A stretch of 64,000 nt of DNA, from the NCBI GenBank assembly GCA_003660235.1, contig QGON01000071.1, positions 248,001 to 312,000 on the forward strand. Reading direction: 5' to 3'. Made by a program: the position numbers and the translations under genes. Below, in pieces: positions 36,343 to 46,678 of this stretch (its first letter is position 1; each line of letters starts with the position of its first letter). Below the pieces are notes generated by a model. The model was not told where the DNA came from. It saw only the letters and a program-made list of their open reading frames with translations, and ran no database searches. The stretch is from a bacterium endosymbiont of Escarpia laminata (lineage in GTDB: Bacteria > Pseudomonadota > Gammaproteobacteria > Chromatiales > Chromatiaceae).

Positions 36343-37755
36343 ATGACTAACAAGACCCTTTACGACAAGCTTTGGGATTTACATGTGGTGCGCTACGATG
36401 AAAACGACACCGCACTGCTCTATATCGACCGGCAACTGATACACGAGGTGACATCACCCCAGGCCTTCGAGGGGCTGCGACTTGCAGGCCGCAAACCCTG
36501 GCGTGTCGAGGCCAACCTGGCCACGCCGGACCACAACGTACCCACCACGAGTCGCCCCAACGGGATCGCGGATATCTCCGATCCTATCGCTCGTATACAG
36601 GTGGAGACCCTGGATGCCAACTGCGAAGAGTTTGGTTTGACCGAATTCACCATGAACGATATCCGTCAGGGCATCGTGCATGTGGTTGGGCCGGAGCAGG
36701 GCGCTACCCTGCCGGGCATGACGGTGGTGTGTGGTGACTCCCACACCTCCACCCACGGTGCCATGGGTGCACTGGCGTTCGGTATCGGAACCTCGGAGGT
36801 TGAGCATGTGCTCGCGACCCAGTGCCTGATCCAGAAGAAGTCGAAATCGATGCTGATTAGTGTCGACGGCAAGACCGCCCACGGCGTCACTGCCAAAGAC
36901 ATCGTATTGGCTATCATCGGTGAGATCGGCACCGCCGGCGGCACCGGTTACGCCATTGAGTTCGGCGGTCAGGCAATCCGCGACCTCTCCATCGAAGGAC
37001 GGCTGACGGTCTGCAATATGGCGATAGAGGCGGGTGCCAGGGCCGGTTTCGTGGCGGTGGACGAGAAGACCATCGACTACGTCAAAGGCCGTCCCTATGC
37101 GCCGGAGGGTGAGACGCTTGAACAGGCCATCGCCAACTGGCAGACCCTGCACAGTGATGAGGATGCCGAGTTCGATAGGGTCGTCAACATCGATGCGTCA
37201 GAGATCAAACCTCAGGTTACCTGGGGCACCTCCCCCGAGATGGTGGTCAGTGTGGATGCACGGGTGCCGGATCCTGATCAGGCTGATGACCCGGTCAAGG
37301 CAGAAGGTATGCGCCGAGCGCTGGACTACATGGGACTCGAAGCGGGTACGCCGGTCAGCGGGATCAATGTGGACAAGGTCTTCATCGGCTCCTGCACCAA
37401 CTCCCGTATCGAGGACATGCGCGAGGCTGCAAAGGTAGCCAAGGGGAGACGGGTGGCAGACAACATCAAACTGGCGCTGGTCGTTCCGGGATCCGGACTG
37501 GTGAAGCAGCAGGCGGAAGCCGAAGGACTCGACAAAATTTTCATTGATGCAGGATTTGAGTGGCGTGAGCCGGGCTGCTCCATGTGTCTGGCCATGAATG
37601 CCGACCGGCTGGAACCGGGTGAGCGTTGTGCATCGACCTCGAATCGCAATTTCGAGGGCCGGCAGGGGCAGGGTGGACGCACCCATCTGGTGAGTCCTGC
37701 GATGGCAGCTGCGGCTGCGATTGCCGGACACTTTGTTGATGTAAGGGATTTCTGA
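36343..37755 (+). CDS. leuC: 3-isopropylmalate dehydratase large subunit
   Basis: The 470-residue [4Fe-4S] isomerase subunit starts at ATG 36343 with a GAGGCAAGG ribosome site. Signatures: [40 protein letters not shown], and cluster ligands in [13 protein letters not shown] and [11 protein letters not shown]. With LeuD it interconverts 2- and 3-isopropylmalate in leucine synthesis. Confidence 0.97.
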   Translation: MTNKTLYDKLWDLHVVRYDENDTALLYIDRQLIHEVTSPQAFEGLRLAGRKPWRVEANLATPDHNVPTTSRPNGIADISDPIARIQVETLDANCEEFGLTEFTMNDIRQGIVHVVGPEQGATLPGMTVVCGDSHTSTHGAMGALAFGIGTSEVEHVLATQCLIQKKSKSMLISVDGKTAHGVTAKDIVLAIIGEIGTAGGTGYAIEFGGQAIRDLSIEGRLTVCNMAIEAGARAGFVAVDEKTIDYVKGRPYAPEGETLEQAIANWQTLHSDEDAEFDRVVNIDASEIKPQVTWGTSPEMVVSVDARVPDPDQADDPVKAEGMRRALDYMGLEAGTPVSGINVDKVFIGSCTNSRIEDMREAAKVAKGRRVADNIKLALVVPGSGLVKQQAEAEGLDKIFIDAGFEWREPGCSMCLAMNADRLEPGERCASTSNRNFEGRQGQGGRTHLVSPAMAAAAAIAGHFVDVRDF

Positions 37756-37843
37756 TTTGCCACGAAGGGCGTAATGAGAGAAAAACTATATGTTTTTCTT
37801 TGTTTTACTCGGTGTTCTTCGCGTACTTTATGGTTATCTGATT
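37756..37843 (+). repeat. Intergenic repeat copy A (leuC-leuD)
   Basis: The gap contains TTCTTCGCGTACTTTATGG, closely matching TTCTTCGCGTTCTTTGCGG in the leuB-asd gap. An arm ACGAAGGGCGTAATGAGAG upstream can partly pair with it. It looks like a decayed inverted-repeat element. Confidence 0.45.
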
Positions 37844-38485
37844 ATGAAAAAATTCGAGACATTTACCAGCATCGTCTGTCCATTGGACCGTTCCAATGTG
37901 GACACCGACGCCATCATCCCCAAGCAGTTTCTTAAGTCGATCAAACGTTCCGGGTTTGGTCCCAACCTGTTCGATGAGTGGCGCTATCTGGATCATGGCG
38001 AGCCTGGTATGGACAACAGCAAGCGGCCGTTGAATGAGAATTTTGTCCTCAATAACCCCCGCTACCAGGGGGCGGGCATCCTTCTGGGACGCGATAATTT
38101 TGGTTGTGGTTCTTCCCGTGAGCATGCGCCCTGGGCGTTGGAAGATTATGGATTCCGGGTCATAATCGCCACCAGTTTTGCGGATATATTCTTTAATAAC
38201 TGCTTTAAGAATGGCATATTACCTATTGTTTTATCAGAAGAAATAATAGATAACCTGTTTGCTGTGGCAGGTGGAGAGAAGCCGCTGGAGATAGCTGTGG
38301 ACCTGGAGGCACAGCAATTGAAGGTGGCAGAGGACGAGGTTATTCCATTTGAGGTGGACGCATTCCGCAAGCACTGCCTGCTCAATGGACTCGACGATAT
38401 CGGCCTCACCCTGCAGCATGTGGATGCCATCAAGGCCTATGAAGCGCGCCGATGCCAGGAAGCGCCCTGGTTGTTTAGTCAATAG
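37844..38485 (+). CDS. leuD: 3-isopropylmalate dehydratase small subunit
   Basis: The 213-residue swivel-domain subunit starts at ATG 37844 ([20 protein letters not shown]); the 18 upstream codons are not homologous. Motifs [20 protein letters not shown] and [20 protein letters not shown] are characteristic. It forms the heterodimer with LeuC. Confidence 0.96.
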   Translation: MKKFETFTSIVCPLDRSNVDTDAIIPKQFLKSIKRSGFGPNLFDEWRYLDHGEPGMDNSKRPLNENFVLNNPRYQGAGILLGRDNFGCGSSREHAPWALEDYGFRVIIATSFADIFFNNCFKNGILPIVLSEEIIDNLFAVAGGEKPLEIAVDLEAQQLKVAEDEVIPFEVDAFRKHCLLNGLDDIGLTLQHVDAIKAYEARRCQEAPWLFSQ

Positions 38486-38487
38486 AA

Positions 38488-38555
38488 TGTAGGGTGCAAT
38501 CTGCGCACCAGTAATAAACAGATACAGTAATCATGGTGCGCGCGGCGCACCCTAC
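38488..38555. repeat. Inverted repeat between leuD and leuB
   Basis: Arms at 38488-38510 (TAGGGTGC...GCGCACCA) and 38534-38555 (TGGTGCGC...GCACCCTA) are near-complementary around a 23-base loop. It resembles interspersed TAGGGTGCG palindromes. Confidence 0.75.
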
Positions 38556-38596
38556 CCAATCTTCGCAGCAAGCTGCGGGTAAGGATGTAAATCGAA

Positions 38597-39670
38597 ATGA
38601 GTAAAAATATCCTGATTCTACCAGGTGACGGCATTGGCCCTGAGATTGTTACCGAGGCGGTAAAGGTAATGGCCGCACTGCGTGATGATTTTGGCCTGGA
38701 TATAGAGATGGACGAGGCGCTGGTCGGTGGCGCTGCCATCGATGCCACCGGTGGGCCGTTGCCGGAAGCGACACTGGAGCTGGCACAGGAGGCGGACGCG
38801 ATTCTGCTTGGTGCAGTCGGTGGTTACAAATGGGAAGCGTTGGATATCTCCATCCGTCCCGAGAAGGGGCTGTTGGGCCTGCGCGCCGGTCTCAATCTCT
38901 TCGCCAATCTGCGTCCCGCGATTCTCTACCCGCAACTGGCGGATGCCTCGACCCTGAAACCGGAAGTGGTTTCGGGTCTCGATATCATGATCGTGCGCGA
39001 GCTGACCGGCGGCATCTACTTTGGCCAGCCCCGGGGCGTGCGGGAGCTCGATAATGGCGAAAAACAGGGCTTCAATACCCTGGTCTACGCCGAATCAGAG
39101 GTCGACCGTATCAGCCGCGTCGCCTTTGATATCGCCATGAAACGCGACAAGCGGGTCTGCTCCGTGGACAAGGCCAATGTCCTGGAGTGCACTGAATTGT
39201 GGCGCGAAGTCGCCACCCGTGTGGGCAACGACTACCCGGATGTTGAATTGAGTCACATGTATGTGGATAACGCTGCAATGCAGCTGGTGCGGGCGCCAAA
39301 ACAGTTCGATGTGATGGTTACCACCAACATGTTCGGTGATATCCTGTCAGATTGCGCCGCCATGCTCACCGGTTCTATCGGCATGCTGCCCTCCGCCTCG
39401 CTGGATGAAAACCGCAAGGGCATGTATGAGCCGATTCACGGCTCAGCGCCTGATATCGCCGGACAGAACAAGGCGAATCCGCTGGCCACCATCCTCTCGG
39501 TGTCGATGATGCTGCGTTACAGCCTGGATGAGCCCGCGATGGCGGATCGTATCGAGGCGGCGGTCAACAAGGTGCTGGACGATGGCTTGCGGACCCAGGA
39601 CATCATGTCTGAGGGCAAAACCGAGGTCAGTTGCGACGCCATGGGCGATGCGGTGGTCGCTGCGCTGTGA
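38597..39670 (+). CDS. leuB: 3-isopropylmalate dehydrogenase
   Basis: The 357-residue NAD-dependent enzyme oxidatively decarboxylates 3-isopropylmalate. Signatures: [49 protein letters not shown] and [20 protein letters not shown]. It is the last leucine gene in the run leuC-leuD-leuB. Confidence 0.97.
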   Translation: MSKNILILPGDGIGPEIVTEAVKVMAALRDDFGLDIEMDEALVGGAAIDATGGPLPEATLELAQEADAILLGAVGGYKWEALDISIRPEKGLLGLRAGLNLFANLRPAILYPQLADASTLKPEVVSGLDIMIVRELTGGIYFGQPRGVRELDNGEKQGFNTLVYAESEVDRISRVAFDIAMKRDKRVCSVDKANVLECTELWREVATRVGNDYPDVELSHMYVDNAAMQLVRAPKQFDVMVTTNMFGDILSDCAAMLTGSIGMLPSASLDENRKGMYEPIHGSAPDIAGQNKANPLATILSVSMMLRYSLDEPAMADRIEAAVNKVLDDGLRTQDIMSEGKTEVSCDAMGDAVVAAL

Positions 39671-39773
39671 TGTTGTAACCGGGAAGAGCGCAAAGGCTGT
39701 AATTAAAGTCATTGTTTACGCCGAGTAAGATTCTTCGCGTTCTTTGCGGTTAATTGAAATAGAGACAAGACAG
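39671..39773 (+). repeat. Intergenic repeat copy B (leuB-asd)
   Basis: It contains GCGCAAAG and CTTTGCGG arms and the sequence TTCTTCGCGTTCTTTGCGG shared with copy A before leuD. Confidence 0.45.
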
Positions 39774-40892
39774 ATGAAACGAGTCGGATTTGTAGGTTGG
39801 CGTGGCATGGTCGGATCGGTCCTGATGGGCCGTATGCGGGAAGAGAACGATTTTGCCGATATCGAAGAGCCGGTCTTCTTCACCACCTCCCAGGCAGGCC
39901 AGAAGGGTCCCGACATCGGCAGAGAGATTCCGCTGCTCAAGGATGCGACGGATATCGATGAACTGAAGAAAATGGATGTAATCGTTACCTGCCAGGGCGG
40001 CGGTTACACCAATGAGGTCTTCCCCAAGTTGCGTGCTGCGGGTTGGGACGGCTACTGGATCGATGCGGCATCCAGCCTGCGTATGAAGGATCACTCCATT
40101 ATCGTGCTCGATCCGGTCAATGACAACGTCATTCGCGATGGCCTGAGCAGTGGCGTCAAGGACTACATCGGCGGCAATTGCACCGTCAGCCTGATGCTGA
40201 TGGCACTGGGTGGCCTCTTCCGGGAGGATCTGGTGGCGTGGACGACTGCGATGACCTATCAGGCTGCATCCGGCGCCGGTGCCAAAAACATGCGGGAGTT
40301 GATCAAGCAGATGGGCGCAGTAAAGGCAGCTGTCAGCAACGAGCAGCTGGATGATCCCTACTCGCCGATTCTCCCCATCGACCAGGCAGTGGCGGATGCC
40401 ATCCGCAGCGACAGCTTCCCCACCGAGAATTTTGGTGCGCCGTTGGCGGGTGCTCTGATTCCCTGGATCGATGTGGCCCGGGAGAATGGCCAGAGCAAGG
40501 AGGAGTGGAAAGGTTTTGCCGAGACCAACAAGATCCTGGGCCGTTCCGACAATCCTGTGCCCATCGACGGTACCTGTGTGCGCATCGGCGCGATGCGCTG
40601 CCACAGTCAGGCGCTGACCGTGAAGCTGCGCAAGGATGTACCGATGGATGAGGTGGAAGAGATCCTTGGTTCCGCCAATGAGTGGGTCAAGGTAGTGCCC
40701 AATGAGCGGGAGATCACTGTACAGGAGTTGACGCCGGCCAAGGTGACCGGTTCCCTGGTGGTGCCGGTGGGTCGTCTGCGCAAGATGAATCTCGGTGCGG
40801 AATACCTGAATGCCTTCACGGTGGGTGATCAGCTTCTCTGGGGCGCGGAGGAACCCTTGCGACGGATGTTGCGTATTCTCATGGAGAGCTGA
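39774..40892 (+). CDS. asd: Aspartate-semialdehyde dehydrogenase
   Basis: The 372-residue enzyme starts at ATG 39774 ([20 protein letters not shown]). Catalytic Cys136 is in GGNCTVSLM; the substrate-binding region is [18 protein letters not shown]. It reduces aspartyl phosphate to the semialdehyde for lysine, threonine and methionine synthesis. The type matches the E. coli enzyme. Confidence 0.97.
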   Translation: MKRVGFVGWRGMVGSVLMGRMREENDFADIEEPVFFTTSQAGQKGPDIGREIPLLKDATDIDELKKMDVIVTCQGGGYTNEVFPKLRAAGWDGYWIDAASSLRMKDHSIIVLDPVNDNVIRDGLSSGVKDYIGGNCTVSLMLMALGGLFREDLVAWTTAMTYQAASGAGAKNMRELIKQMGAVKAAVSNEQLDDPYSPILPIDQAVADAIRSDSFPTENFGAPLAGALIPWIDVARENGQSKEEWKGFAETNKILGRSDNPVPIDGTCVRIGAMRCHSQALTVKLRKDVPMDEVEEILGSANEWVKVVPNEREITVQELTPAKVTGSLVVPVGRLRKMNLGAEYLNAFTVGDQLLWGAEEPLRRMLRILMES

Positions 40893-41068
40893 TTTAAAGG
40901 CTTGGGGCCGACTTTACCCCAATGCCCGGAAGAAGATGGCCCCGGCGCGCAAATAGCGCATACCGGGCTCTTCGTTCTGCTGGAAACTGAACGCTGCCCC
41001 GCCGCTCCTGGTGTTTCTTCGTAACTAGTTGCGGGGAATCAAACCCTATATTTGAGATTGAACAGAAC

Positions 41069-42088
41069 ATGAACCCTGAAATGGATATTGCACTGGTCGG
41101 CGCGACCGGTCTGGTTGGTGAAGCCTTACTGGAGGTTATCTCTTCACATCCCTCTCTTGCCGGTAGCATGCAGGTGCTCGGGGATGAGGAGGTTGCGGGA
41201 GATACGGTTGAGTTCGGGAAGCGGGCATTGACCATTGCTGATCTGTCGCTGTTCGATTTCACCCAAGTCCGTATTGTTATTTCGACCGGTGAAGACTCCT
41301 CTGCTGGAGACTGGCTTGATCTCGCACAGGATGCCGGTTGTATTATTCTGGATATCGGTGCCCGGCTGCTGGAGGAGACAGATCTGCCGCCTGTGGTCGG
41401 CTGGGTCAATCCTGAGTCAATGGAAGTTGTATCGAAAGGGGGCATCATTACTCTGCCGGACGCAGGCACAAGCCAGTTGGTCAGGGTTCTCAAACCCGTG
41501 CTGGACAGGGCGGGGCTTGAACAAGTCTCGGTGGTCAGTTGTCAGGCTGTTTCAGATTTCGGTCATGCTGGCGTGGAAGAGATGGCGAGGCAGACTGCGC
41601 AGTTGCTCAACGCCAAACCGATAACTCCAGTACTGTTTCCCCAGCAGATTGCATTCAATCTTTTGTCGATAGTGGACGAGGTCAACGAAGACGGAAGCAC
41701 CCCCGGTGAGACAAAGGCTGAACAGGATGCCCTGAACGTCCTTGGATGCAATGATCTTTCGCTTACCATGACAACTGCCATAGCGCCTGTTTTTTACGGG
41801 CACTCGCAGATGGTTCAGTTTCAAACTTCCCGGCCGCTAACATTGAAGAACCTGCAGTCGCTGTTGGCAGAGACTGAGGGTGTAACGCTTGTGGATAGTG
41901 AAAACGGTGCCTGTGTCAGTCCAGTGAGCCATGCTTCAGGCAAGGAAGAGATCACAGTCGGCAGGATCAGGTCTGTGGGAAAAAACGCAACGCAATTCTC
42001 ACTTTTCACAGTGGCTGACAATCTGCGTTCAGGTATTGCGGCAAATGTTGTGAAGATTGTTGAAGTTTTGGTAAAAGACTATTTATAA
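41069..42088 (+). CDS. usg: USG-1 protein, inactive Asd paralogue
   Basis: The 339-residue protein has the Asd fold: ALVGATGLVGEALLEV and the C-terminal dimerisation domain (VFYGHSQMVQFQ). The catalytic Cys region is GIITLPDAGTSQLVR, with no Cys, so it cannot form the acyl-thioester. Usg is a conserved neighbour of asd and fimV in gammaproteobacteria with unknown function. Confidence 0.9.
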   Translation: MNPEMDIALVGATGLVGEALLEVISSHPSLAGSMQVLGDEEVAGDTVEFGKRALTIADLSLFDFTQVRIVISTGEDSSAGDWLDLAQDAGCIILDIGARLLEETDLPPVVGWVNPESMEVVSKGGIITLPDAGTSQLVRVLKPVLDRAGLEQVSVVSCQAVSDFGHAGVEEMARQTAQLLNAKPITPVLFPQQIAFNLLSIVDEVNEDGSTPGETKAEQDALNVLGCNDLSLTMTTAIAPVFYGHSQMVQFQTSRPLTLKNLQSLLAETEGVTLVDSENGACVSPVSHASGKEEITVGRIRSVGKNATQFSLFTVADNLRSGIAANVVKIVEVLVKDYL

Positions 42089-42214
42089 GCTATAGTTATG
42101 CGGATAATATTAAGTTTATTCTATCATTCATAATGTTCCATCTGGATTTAAATAAACCCTTTGCAGCTGCTTCTCATCCACGGGTGAGTGGGGTGGTTCA
42201 GGCAAGGAGGAAGC

Positions 42215-44983
42215 ATGATTCGTAAGCTGTCCCTGGCAGTGGCTATAGCAACAGCCCTGTCACCACTGGGCGCCTATGCGCTTGGATTGGGTGAGATCCA
42301 TACTCAGTCGTCTCTCAACCAATATTTCAAAGCGGATATCGATCTGATATCCGTGAAATCTGATGAGGTGCAGGACGTCAGGGTAGAGCTGGCTTCTCAA
42401 GCAGCCTTTGCTCGGGCCGGTGTTGAGCGTCCCTTTATGCTTTCCGGCTTGACCTTTAAACCTATGCTACGCAGTGATGGCAAAGTGGTCATTGTGGTGA
42501 GCAGTCGGGATCCCGTGCGTGAACCTTTCCTCAATTTCCTTATTGAGGTTAACTGGCCGAAGGGTCGTCTGATCCGTGAGTACACTGTACTACTGGATCC
42601 GCCGCTTACGGTGAAACGTAAACCGGCTCCGATTGTGCGAACAGCGCCTGCGAGCACACCAACACCCGTGCAGAGCAGGAGGACGGTTACATCCCGTCAG
42701 CAGGCTGCTGTCAGCAGGAGTGACGGCGGTGCCCGCGAATACGGCCCCGTCAAGAACAATGACAATCTGTGGGTTATCGCCAGGTCGATGCGACGCAACG
42801 GTGAAACCACCGAACAGCTCATGATGGCGCTGCTGGAGCACAATCCAAAAGCTTTTATCAGAAATAATGTCAATGGTCTGAAGGTTGGCAAGATCCTGCG
42901 TCTTCCAGAGGGCACTGACCCGAGCGCGCTACCCCCCGGTGAAGCACGGTCTGAGTTCTTGGCCCAGACCCGCGCCTGGAGAGATAATCGTGGTCGAGGA
43001 AAAACTGCGACAACTGACCAGTCTCCCGCCAAATCAGCGCCAGTCCCTGCGGATGATCGTCTGAAGCTGGTCTCTGCCAAGCCCGAGGCCGATAAGGCCG
43101 TCGACAGGGAAGGCAAAGCCGAACAGAATGAAGATATCCAACGTCTTGAAAAACAGATCCTGTTGGTGCGTGAATCCAATGAATCCACGCGTCAGGAGAG
43201 TGAGGAGCTACGCGGTCGGATCAAGGGCCTGGAAGCTCAACTGGCGGACATCCAGCGGCTTCTGACCCTGAAGAGCGATCAGCTTGCCCAGTTACAGTCG
43301 ACGCAGCTTCTTGAATCCCAGGCCCCAGCGGTGATGGTCGAAGAGGAAGTGCTGCCGGTTTCCGACGAACCCGTCATCGAAGAGGCAGATATTGAGTCTG
43401 CTATCGAAGAGGCCATGCAGCAAAGTGCAGACAGTGCTGCTGCTGCCGAACCCATACAAGAGGCAAAACCTGAACCTGTTGTTACAGAAAAGCCTGCTCC
43501 CGTGGTTGCGCCACCTGTGACTCCGACCAGGGTCGCAGAGGAGACTGCGCCAAAACCGATAGTAAAGAAAAAGCCTAAGGAGAGAGGGCTGTTGGATGCC
43601 CTGACCGGCAACACAACCCTGATGGGTATAGTGGGCGCTGTTGGGGTGCTCCTGCTCTCGCTGCTATGGCTGATCATGCGGCGTCGCAAGGAGGCTGAAG
43701 CGGAATTTGCCGAAAGTATTCTCGTCACTCCAGATGGAGAGCCTGCAGCTGAAGCGGCCCAGGTGGAGGCGGGTTCCATCAACGAACTGACTGATGAAAC
43801 ATCATTCCTGAGTGATTTTTCTCCCAGTGACATCGATGCACTGCAGGATGAAACCGGTGAGGTTGATCCTCTCTCCGAAGCTGATGTTTATATCGCCTAT
43901 GGCCGTTATCAGCAGGCTGAAGAACTAGTCAAGCAGGCGATCGAAAAGGCCCCTGAGCGTGCGGAACTGAAGCACAAGTTGCTGGAGATTCACTATTCGG
44001 CAAAAGATACGAGTGCATTTGCCGCACTGGCCGGTGCGCTTTCTGCTGCGGGTATCGCAACCACGAACCCGGATGTCTGGAGCAAAATCTCCGCCATGGG
44101 CAGGGAGCTCGATCCGGAAAACAGTCTGTTTGGTTCTGCTACGGACGCAATGCCGACGGCGGACAGTTTTGCATCGGGCATGGATGATGAGCTCGACGAC
44201 CTTGGTTTGAATCTGGATAGTGAGCTGCACGACTCTTCACTCGATCTGTCGAGTCCTGCATCAGCTGCCTCTGAATCTGTCGATATGGATGATCTTGATA
44301 ACGACCTTGATTCCCTGGATCTGAGTGAACTCTCTGATCTGGATGATATGGAACCCAGTGCTCTGGACTCTGAGTTATCCATAGATTTAGAGATGGCCGA
44401 TGATGCCGCAAACCAGACGAAACCCGGCACCACTGACTCTGAATTGCTGGATATCGATCTTGCCAGCCTGGGGCTCGATTCGGGATTGCTGGAGGATGCC
44501 ACGCCATCCGAAGGATTGGATGATAGCCTGCAGCTCGATACATCACCCGATACCGATAGTGTGCTTGCGGATCTGGACCTGGGAGACTTGGCCGACGATA
44601 CGGGCTCTGCAACCAGCAGCATTATAGGCATCGACGACTCCGAATCCCTCGACGATCTTGATCTTGAGAGCCTGGAACGTGAATTGGAGTCGCTGTCCGA
44701 AGATCTGGATGCAAAAGAGAGCGAAGGGTCTGATCTGTTGGATAGCGACAGCGAGGATTTGGGTGAGGCTGACGAAGATATCGCACCCCACTCACTGACC
44801 TTCGATGAGGAGATGGAACTGGGTGCAGAAGATGAAGTGAATACCAAGCTCGATCTGGCCCGCGCTTACGTGGAGATGGGCGATGAAGAGGGTGCAAGAA
44901 GTATCCTCGAAGAGGTGGCCACTGAAGGCAACGATGAGCAGCAGGAAGAGGCCACGCAATTGCTCGAAAAGATGTCGTCCTGA
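42215..44983 (+). CDS. fimV: FimV pilus assembly/polar hub protein
   Basis: The 922-residue product starts at ATG 42215 behind AAGGAGG. A signal peptide (LSLAVAIATALSPLGAYA) is followed by the FimV N-terminal domain, LysM-like peptidoglycan binding (VKNNDNLWVIARSMRRN) at about 175-235, coiled coil near 310-365, and one membrane segment (LMGIVGAVGVLLLSLLWLIM) at about 470-490. The cytoplasmic tail has a TPR motif, a very acidic Asp/Ser/Leu-rich region (about 660-860), and the conserved FimV C-terminus DLARAYVEMGDEEGARSILE. In Pseudomonas FimV acts in type IV pilus assembly and twitching. Confidence 0.93.
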   Translation: MIRKLSLAVAIATALSPLGAYALGLGEIHTQSSLNQYFKADIDLISVKSDEVQDVRVELASQAAFARAGVERPFMLSGLTFKPMLRSDGKVVIVVSSRDPVREPFLNFLIEVNWPKGRLIREYTVLLDPPLTVKRKPAPIVRTAPASTPTPVQSRRTVTSRQQAAVSRSDGGAREYGPVKNNDNLWVIARSMRRNGETTEQLMMALLEHNPKAFIRNNVNGLKVGKILRLPEGTDPSALPPGEARSEFLAQTRAWRDNRGRGKTATTDQSPAKSAPVPADDRLKLVSAKPEADKAVDREGKAEQNEDIQRLEKQILLVRESNESTRQESEELRGRIKGLEAQLADIQRLLTLKSDQLAQLQSTQLLESQAPAVMVEEEVLPVSDEPVIEEADIESAIEEAMQQSADSAAAAEPIQEAKPEPVVTEKPAPVVAPPVTPTRVAEETAPKPIVKKKPKERGLLDALTGNTTLMGIVGAVGVLLLSLLWLIMRRRKEAEAEFAESILVTPDGEPAAEAAQVEAGSINELTDETSFLSDFSPSDIDALQDETGEVDPLSEADVYIAYGRYQQAEELVKQAIEKAPERAELKHKLLEIHYSAKDTSAFAALAGALSAAGIATTNPDVWSKISAMGRELDPENSLFGSATDAMPTADSFASGMDDELDDLGLNLDSELHDSSLDLSSPASAASESVDMDDLDNDLDSLDLSELSDLDDMEPSALDSELSIDLEMADDAANQTKPGTTDSELLDIDLASLGLDSGLLEDATPSEGLDDSLQLDTSPDTDSVLADLDLGDLADDTGSATSSIIGIDDSESLDDLDLESLERELESLSEDLDAKESEGSDLLDSDSEDLGEADEDIAPHSLTFDEEMELGAEDEVNTKLDLARAYVEMGDEEGARSILEEVATEGNDEQQEEATQLLEKMSS

Positions 44984-45006
44984 TATTGTCGTAAGAGATA
45001 TCTCTG

Positions 45007-45037
45007 AAGGGGGTGCAGTTTGCACCCCTTTTCTTTT
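45007..45037 (+). terminator. Rho-independent terminator after fimV
   Basis: GGGGTGCA and TGCACCCC form an 8-bp stem with a short GTT loop, followed by TTTTCTTTT. It is 24 bases after the fimV stop. Confidence 0.9.
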
Positions 45038-45057
45038 GTATCCATGAAGAGAAATAG

Positions 45058-45849
45058 ATGAGAGTTGCCCTGGGGGTTGAATACGACGGCGCGGCATTTC
45101 ACGGCTGGCAGACCCAGGATGATGTGCGCAGTGTGCAACAGTGCGTCGAAGAAGCCGTTTCCAGCGTGGCGGATCATCCTGTGAGGCTGCACTGTGCCGG
45201 AAGGACCGATACGGGGGTTCACGCAACAGGGCAAGTGGTTCATTTTGAGACGGAGGCGGCCAGGAGCAGGCGTTCCTGGATATTGGGGACAAATGTCAAT
45301 TTGCCGGGAGATGTCAGCATTGCCTGGGCACGAGAGATGCCGGACGATTTTCATGCACGTTTTTCGGCTATCGGGCGGCACTATCGCTACCACATTCTGA
45401 ATCGGCCGATGCGTTCTGCTCTATGGCGGGATCGTGCGGTCTGGGTGCATCAGCCCTTGGATGAATCGAGCATGCACCGGGCAGCGCAGGCACTGGTGGG
45501 TGAGCATGATTTCTCATCCTACAGGGCGTTGGGCTGTCAGGCTAAACACCCGGTGCGTACCCTTCACCGGCTAAATGTGAGCCGGGAAGGCGAGATGGTG
45601 GTGATCGATGTCCATGCCAATGCGTTTTTGCACCACATGGTGAGGAACATTGCCGGTGTGCTGATGGCCATCGGTCGGGGAGAGCAGGAGGAATCCTGGG
45701 CACGACAGATCCTTGAATTGCGTGACCGTACAAAAGGTGGCGTCACGGCCCCGCCGCAGGGACTCTATCTTACCAAAGTCGATTACCCTGAAAACTATTT
45801 GTTACCTGAGGGGCCAGGTATCTCATTGCCTGCGTCGAATGGGTCTTGA
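45058..45849 (+). CDS. truA: tRNA pseudouridine(38-40) synthase TruA
   Basis: The 263-residue enzyme has catalytic Asp51 in GRTDTGVHATGQVVHF, preceded by LGVEYDGAAFHGWQTQ, and the C-terminal HHMVRNIAGVLMAIGRG. It modifies U38-40 in tRNA anticodon arms. It lies just after the fimV terminator. Confidence 0.97.
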   Translation: MRVALGVEYDGAAFHGWQTQDDVRSVQQCVEEAVSSVADHPVRLHCAGRTDTGVHATGQVVHFETEAARSRRSWILGTNVNLPGDVSIAWAREMPDDFHARFSAIGRHYRYHILNRPMRSALWRDRAVWVHQPLDESSMHRAAQALVGEHDFSSYRALGCQAKHPVRTLHRLNVSREGEMVVIDVHANAFLHHMVRNIAGVLMAIGRGEQEESWARQILELRDRTKGGVTAPPQGLYLTKVDYPENYLLPEGPGISLPASNGS

Positions 45850-45939
45850 ATCCGCGAAAAATGCTATGCCACTATGCTGAGAGCACCTGATCCGCAGCGC
45901 TTGATCGGGTCTCCATTTCTCACTTGCAAGCCAGGATGA

Positions 45940-46014
45940 AGACGTAGGCCGATTCAAGCGCAGCGGAACCGGCAACCTGACTTAAGCAGCCGCCGCCTGC
46001 CGGTAATTGGCGTA
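45940..46014. repeat. REP-like element between truA and trpF
   Basis: The gap contains GTAGGCCGATTCAAGCGCAG followed by CGGAACCGGCA, and later CTGCCGGTAATTGGCGTAG, giving partly complementary GCCG/CGGC arms. It is similar in style to enterobacterial REP sequences. The boundaries are approximate. Confidence 0.4.
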
Positions 46015-46051
46015 GCGCAGTCAGGCGCTATCCTGTATCTTTCCATGCTTT

Positions 46052-46678
46052 ATGAGAACCAGGATCAAAATCTGCGGTATCACCCGGCCGGAAGATGCCC
46101 TTGTGGCCGTTCAGCAGGGAGCTGATGCGATTGGGTTGGTGTTCTATCCGCCCAGCCCAAGAGCGGTGAGTGTGGAGCAGGCCAGGAAGGTCGTCGAGGT
46201 TATACCGGAATTTGTCACTGTTGTGGGCCTGTTCGTGGATGAGGATCGCGTACGGATCGCAAGCCTGCTGCAAGAGGTACATATCGATCTCCTGCAATTC
46301 CATGGGAAAGAGGATGCCGCGGCTTGCCAAGATCATGGCAGACCCTGGATCAAGGCAGTGCGCATGCGCGATGGGATCGATCTTGCCGCGACGGCGAGCG
46401 AATTCAGAGGCGCAACCGGACTGCTGCTGGATGCCTACGAGTCGGGTAAGCCAGGCGGTACAGGAACGGTCTTCGACTGGGAACGGATACCTGAAAATCT
46501 GGCTTCAAGGATCATCCTTGCCGGTGGATTGAATCCGGATAATATTGAAGCGGCTGTGCGGCAGGTTCACCCCTATGCAGTAGATGTGAGCGGCGGCGTC
46601 GAACAGTCCAAAGGCATCAAAGATGCTGGTAAAATAGCGGCCTTCATTGAAGGAGTGAAGCGTGGCGATAACAGCTGA
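46052..46678 (+). CDS. trpF: Phosphoribosylanthranilate isomerase
   Basis: The 208-residue TIM-barrel enzyme has catalytic Cys in [12 protein letters not shown] and catalytic Asp in [14 protein letters not shown], with [14 protein letters not shown] near the end. It catalyses the Amadori step in tryptophan synthesis. Its stop lies 17 bases inside trpB. Confidence 0.96.
   Translation: MRTRIKICGITRPEDALVAVQQGADAIGLVFYPPSPRAVSVEQARKVVEVIPEFVTVVGLFVDEDRVRIASLLQEVHIDLLQFHGKEDAAACQDHGRPWIKAVRMRDGIDLAATASEFRGATGLLLDAYESGKPGGTGTVFDWERIPENLASRIILAGGLNPDNIEAAVRQVHPYAVDVSGGVEQSKGIKDAGKIAAFIEGVKRGDNS

Noticed and set aside
40893-41068. Small RNA gene between asd and usg
   Set aside because: A GCCCGG/CCGGGC pairing exists, but no promoter or terminator supports a transcript.
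43993-44847. 284-codon serine-rich minus-strand ORF inside fimV
   Set aside because: It is the antisense shadow of the Asp/Ser/Leu-rich FimV tail; composition alone explains the open frame.
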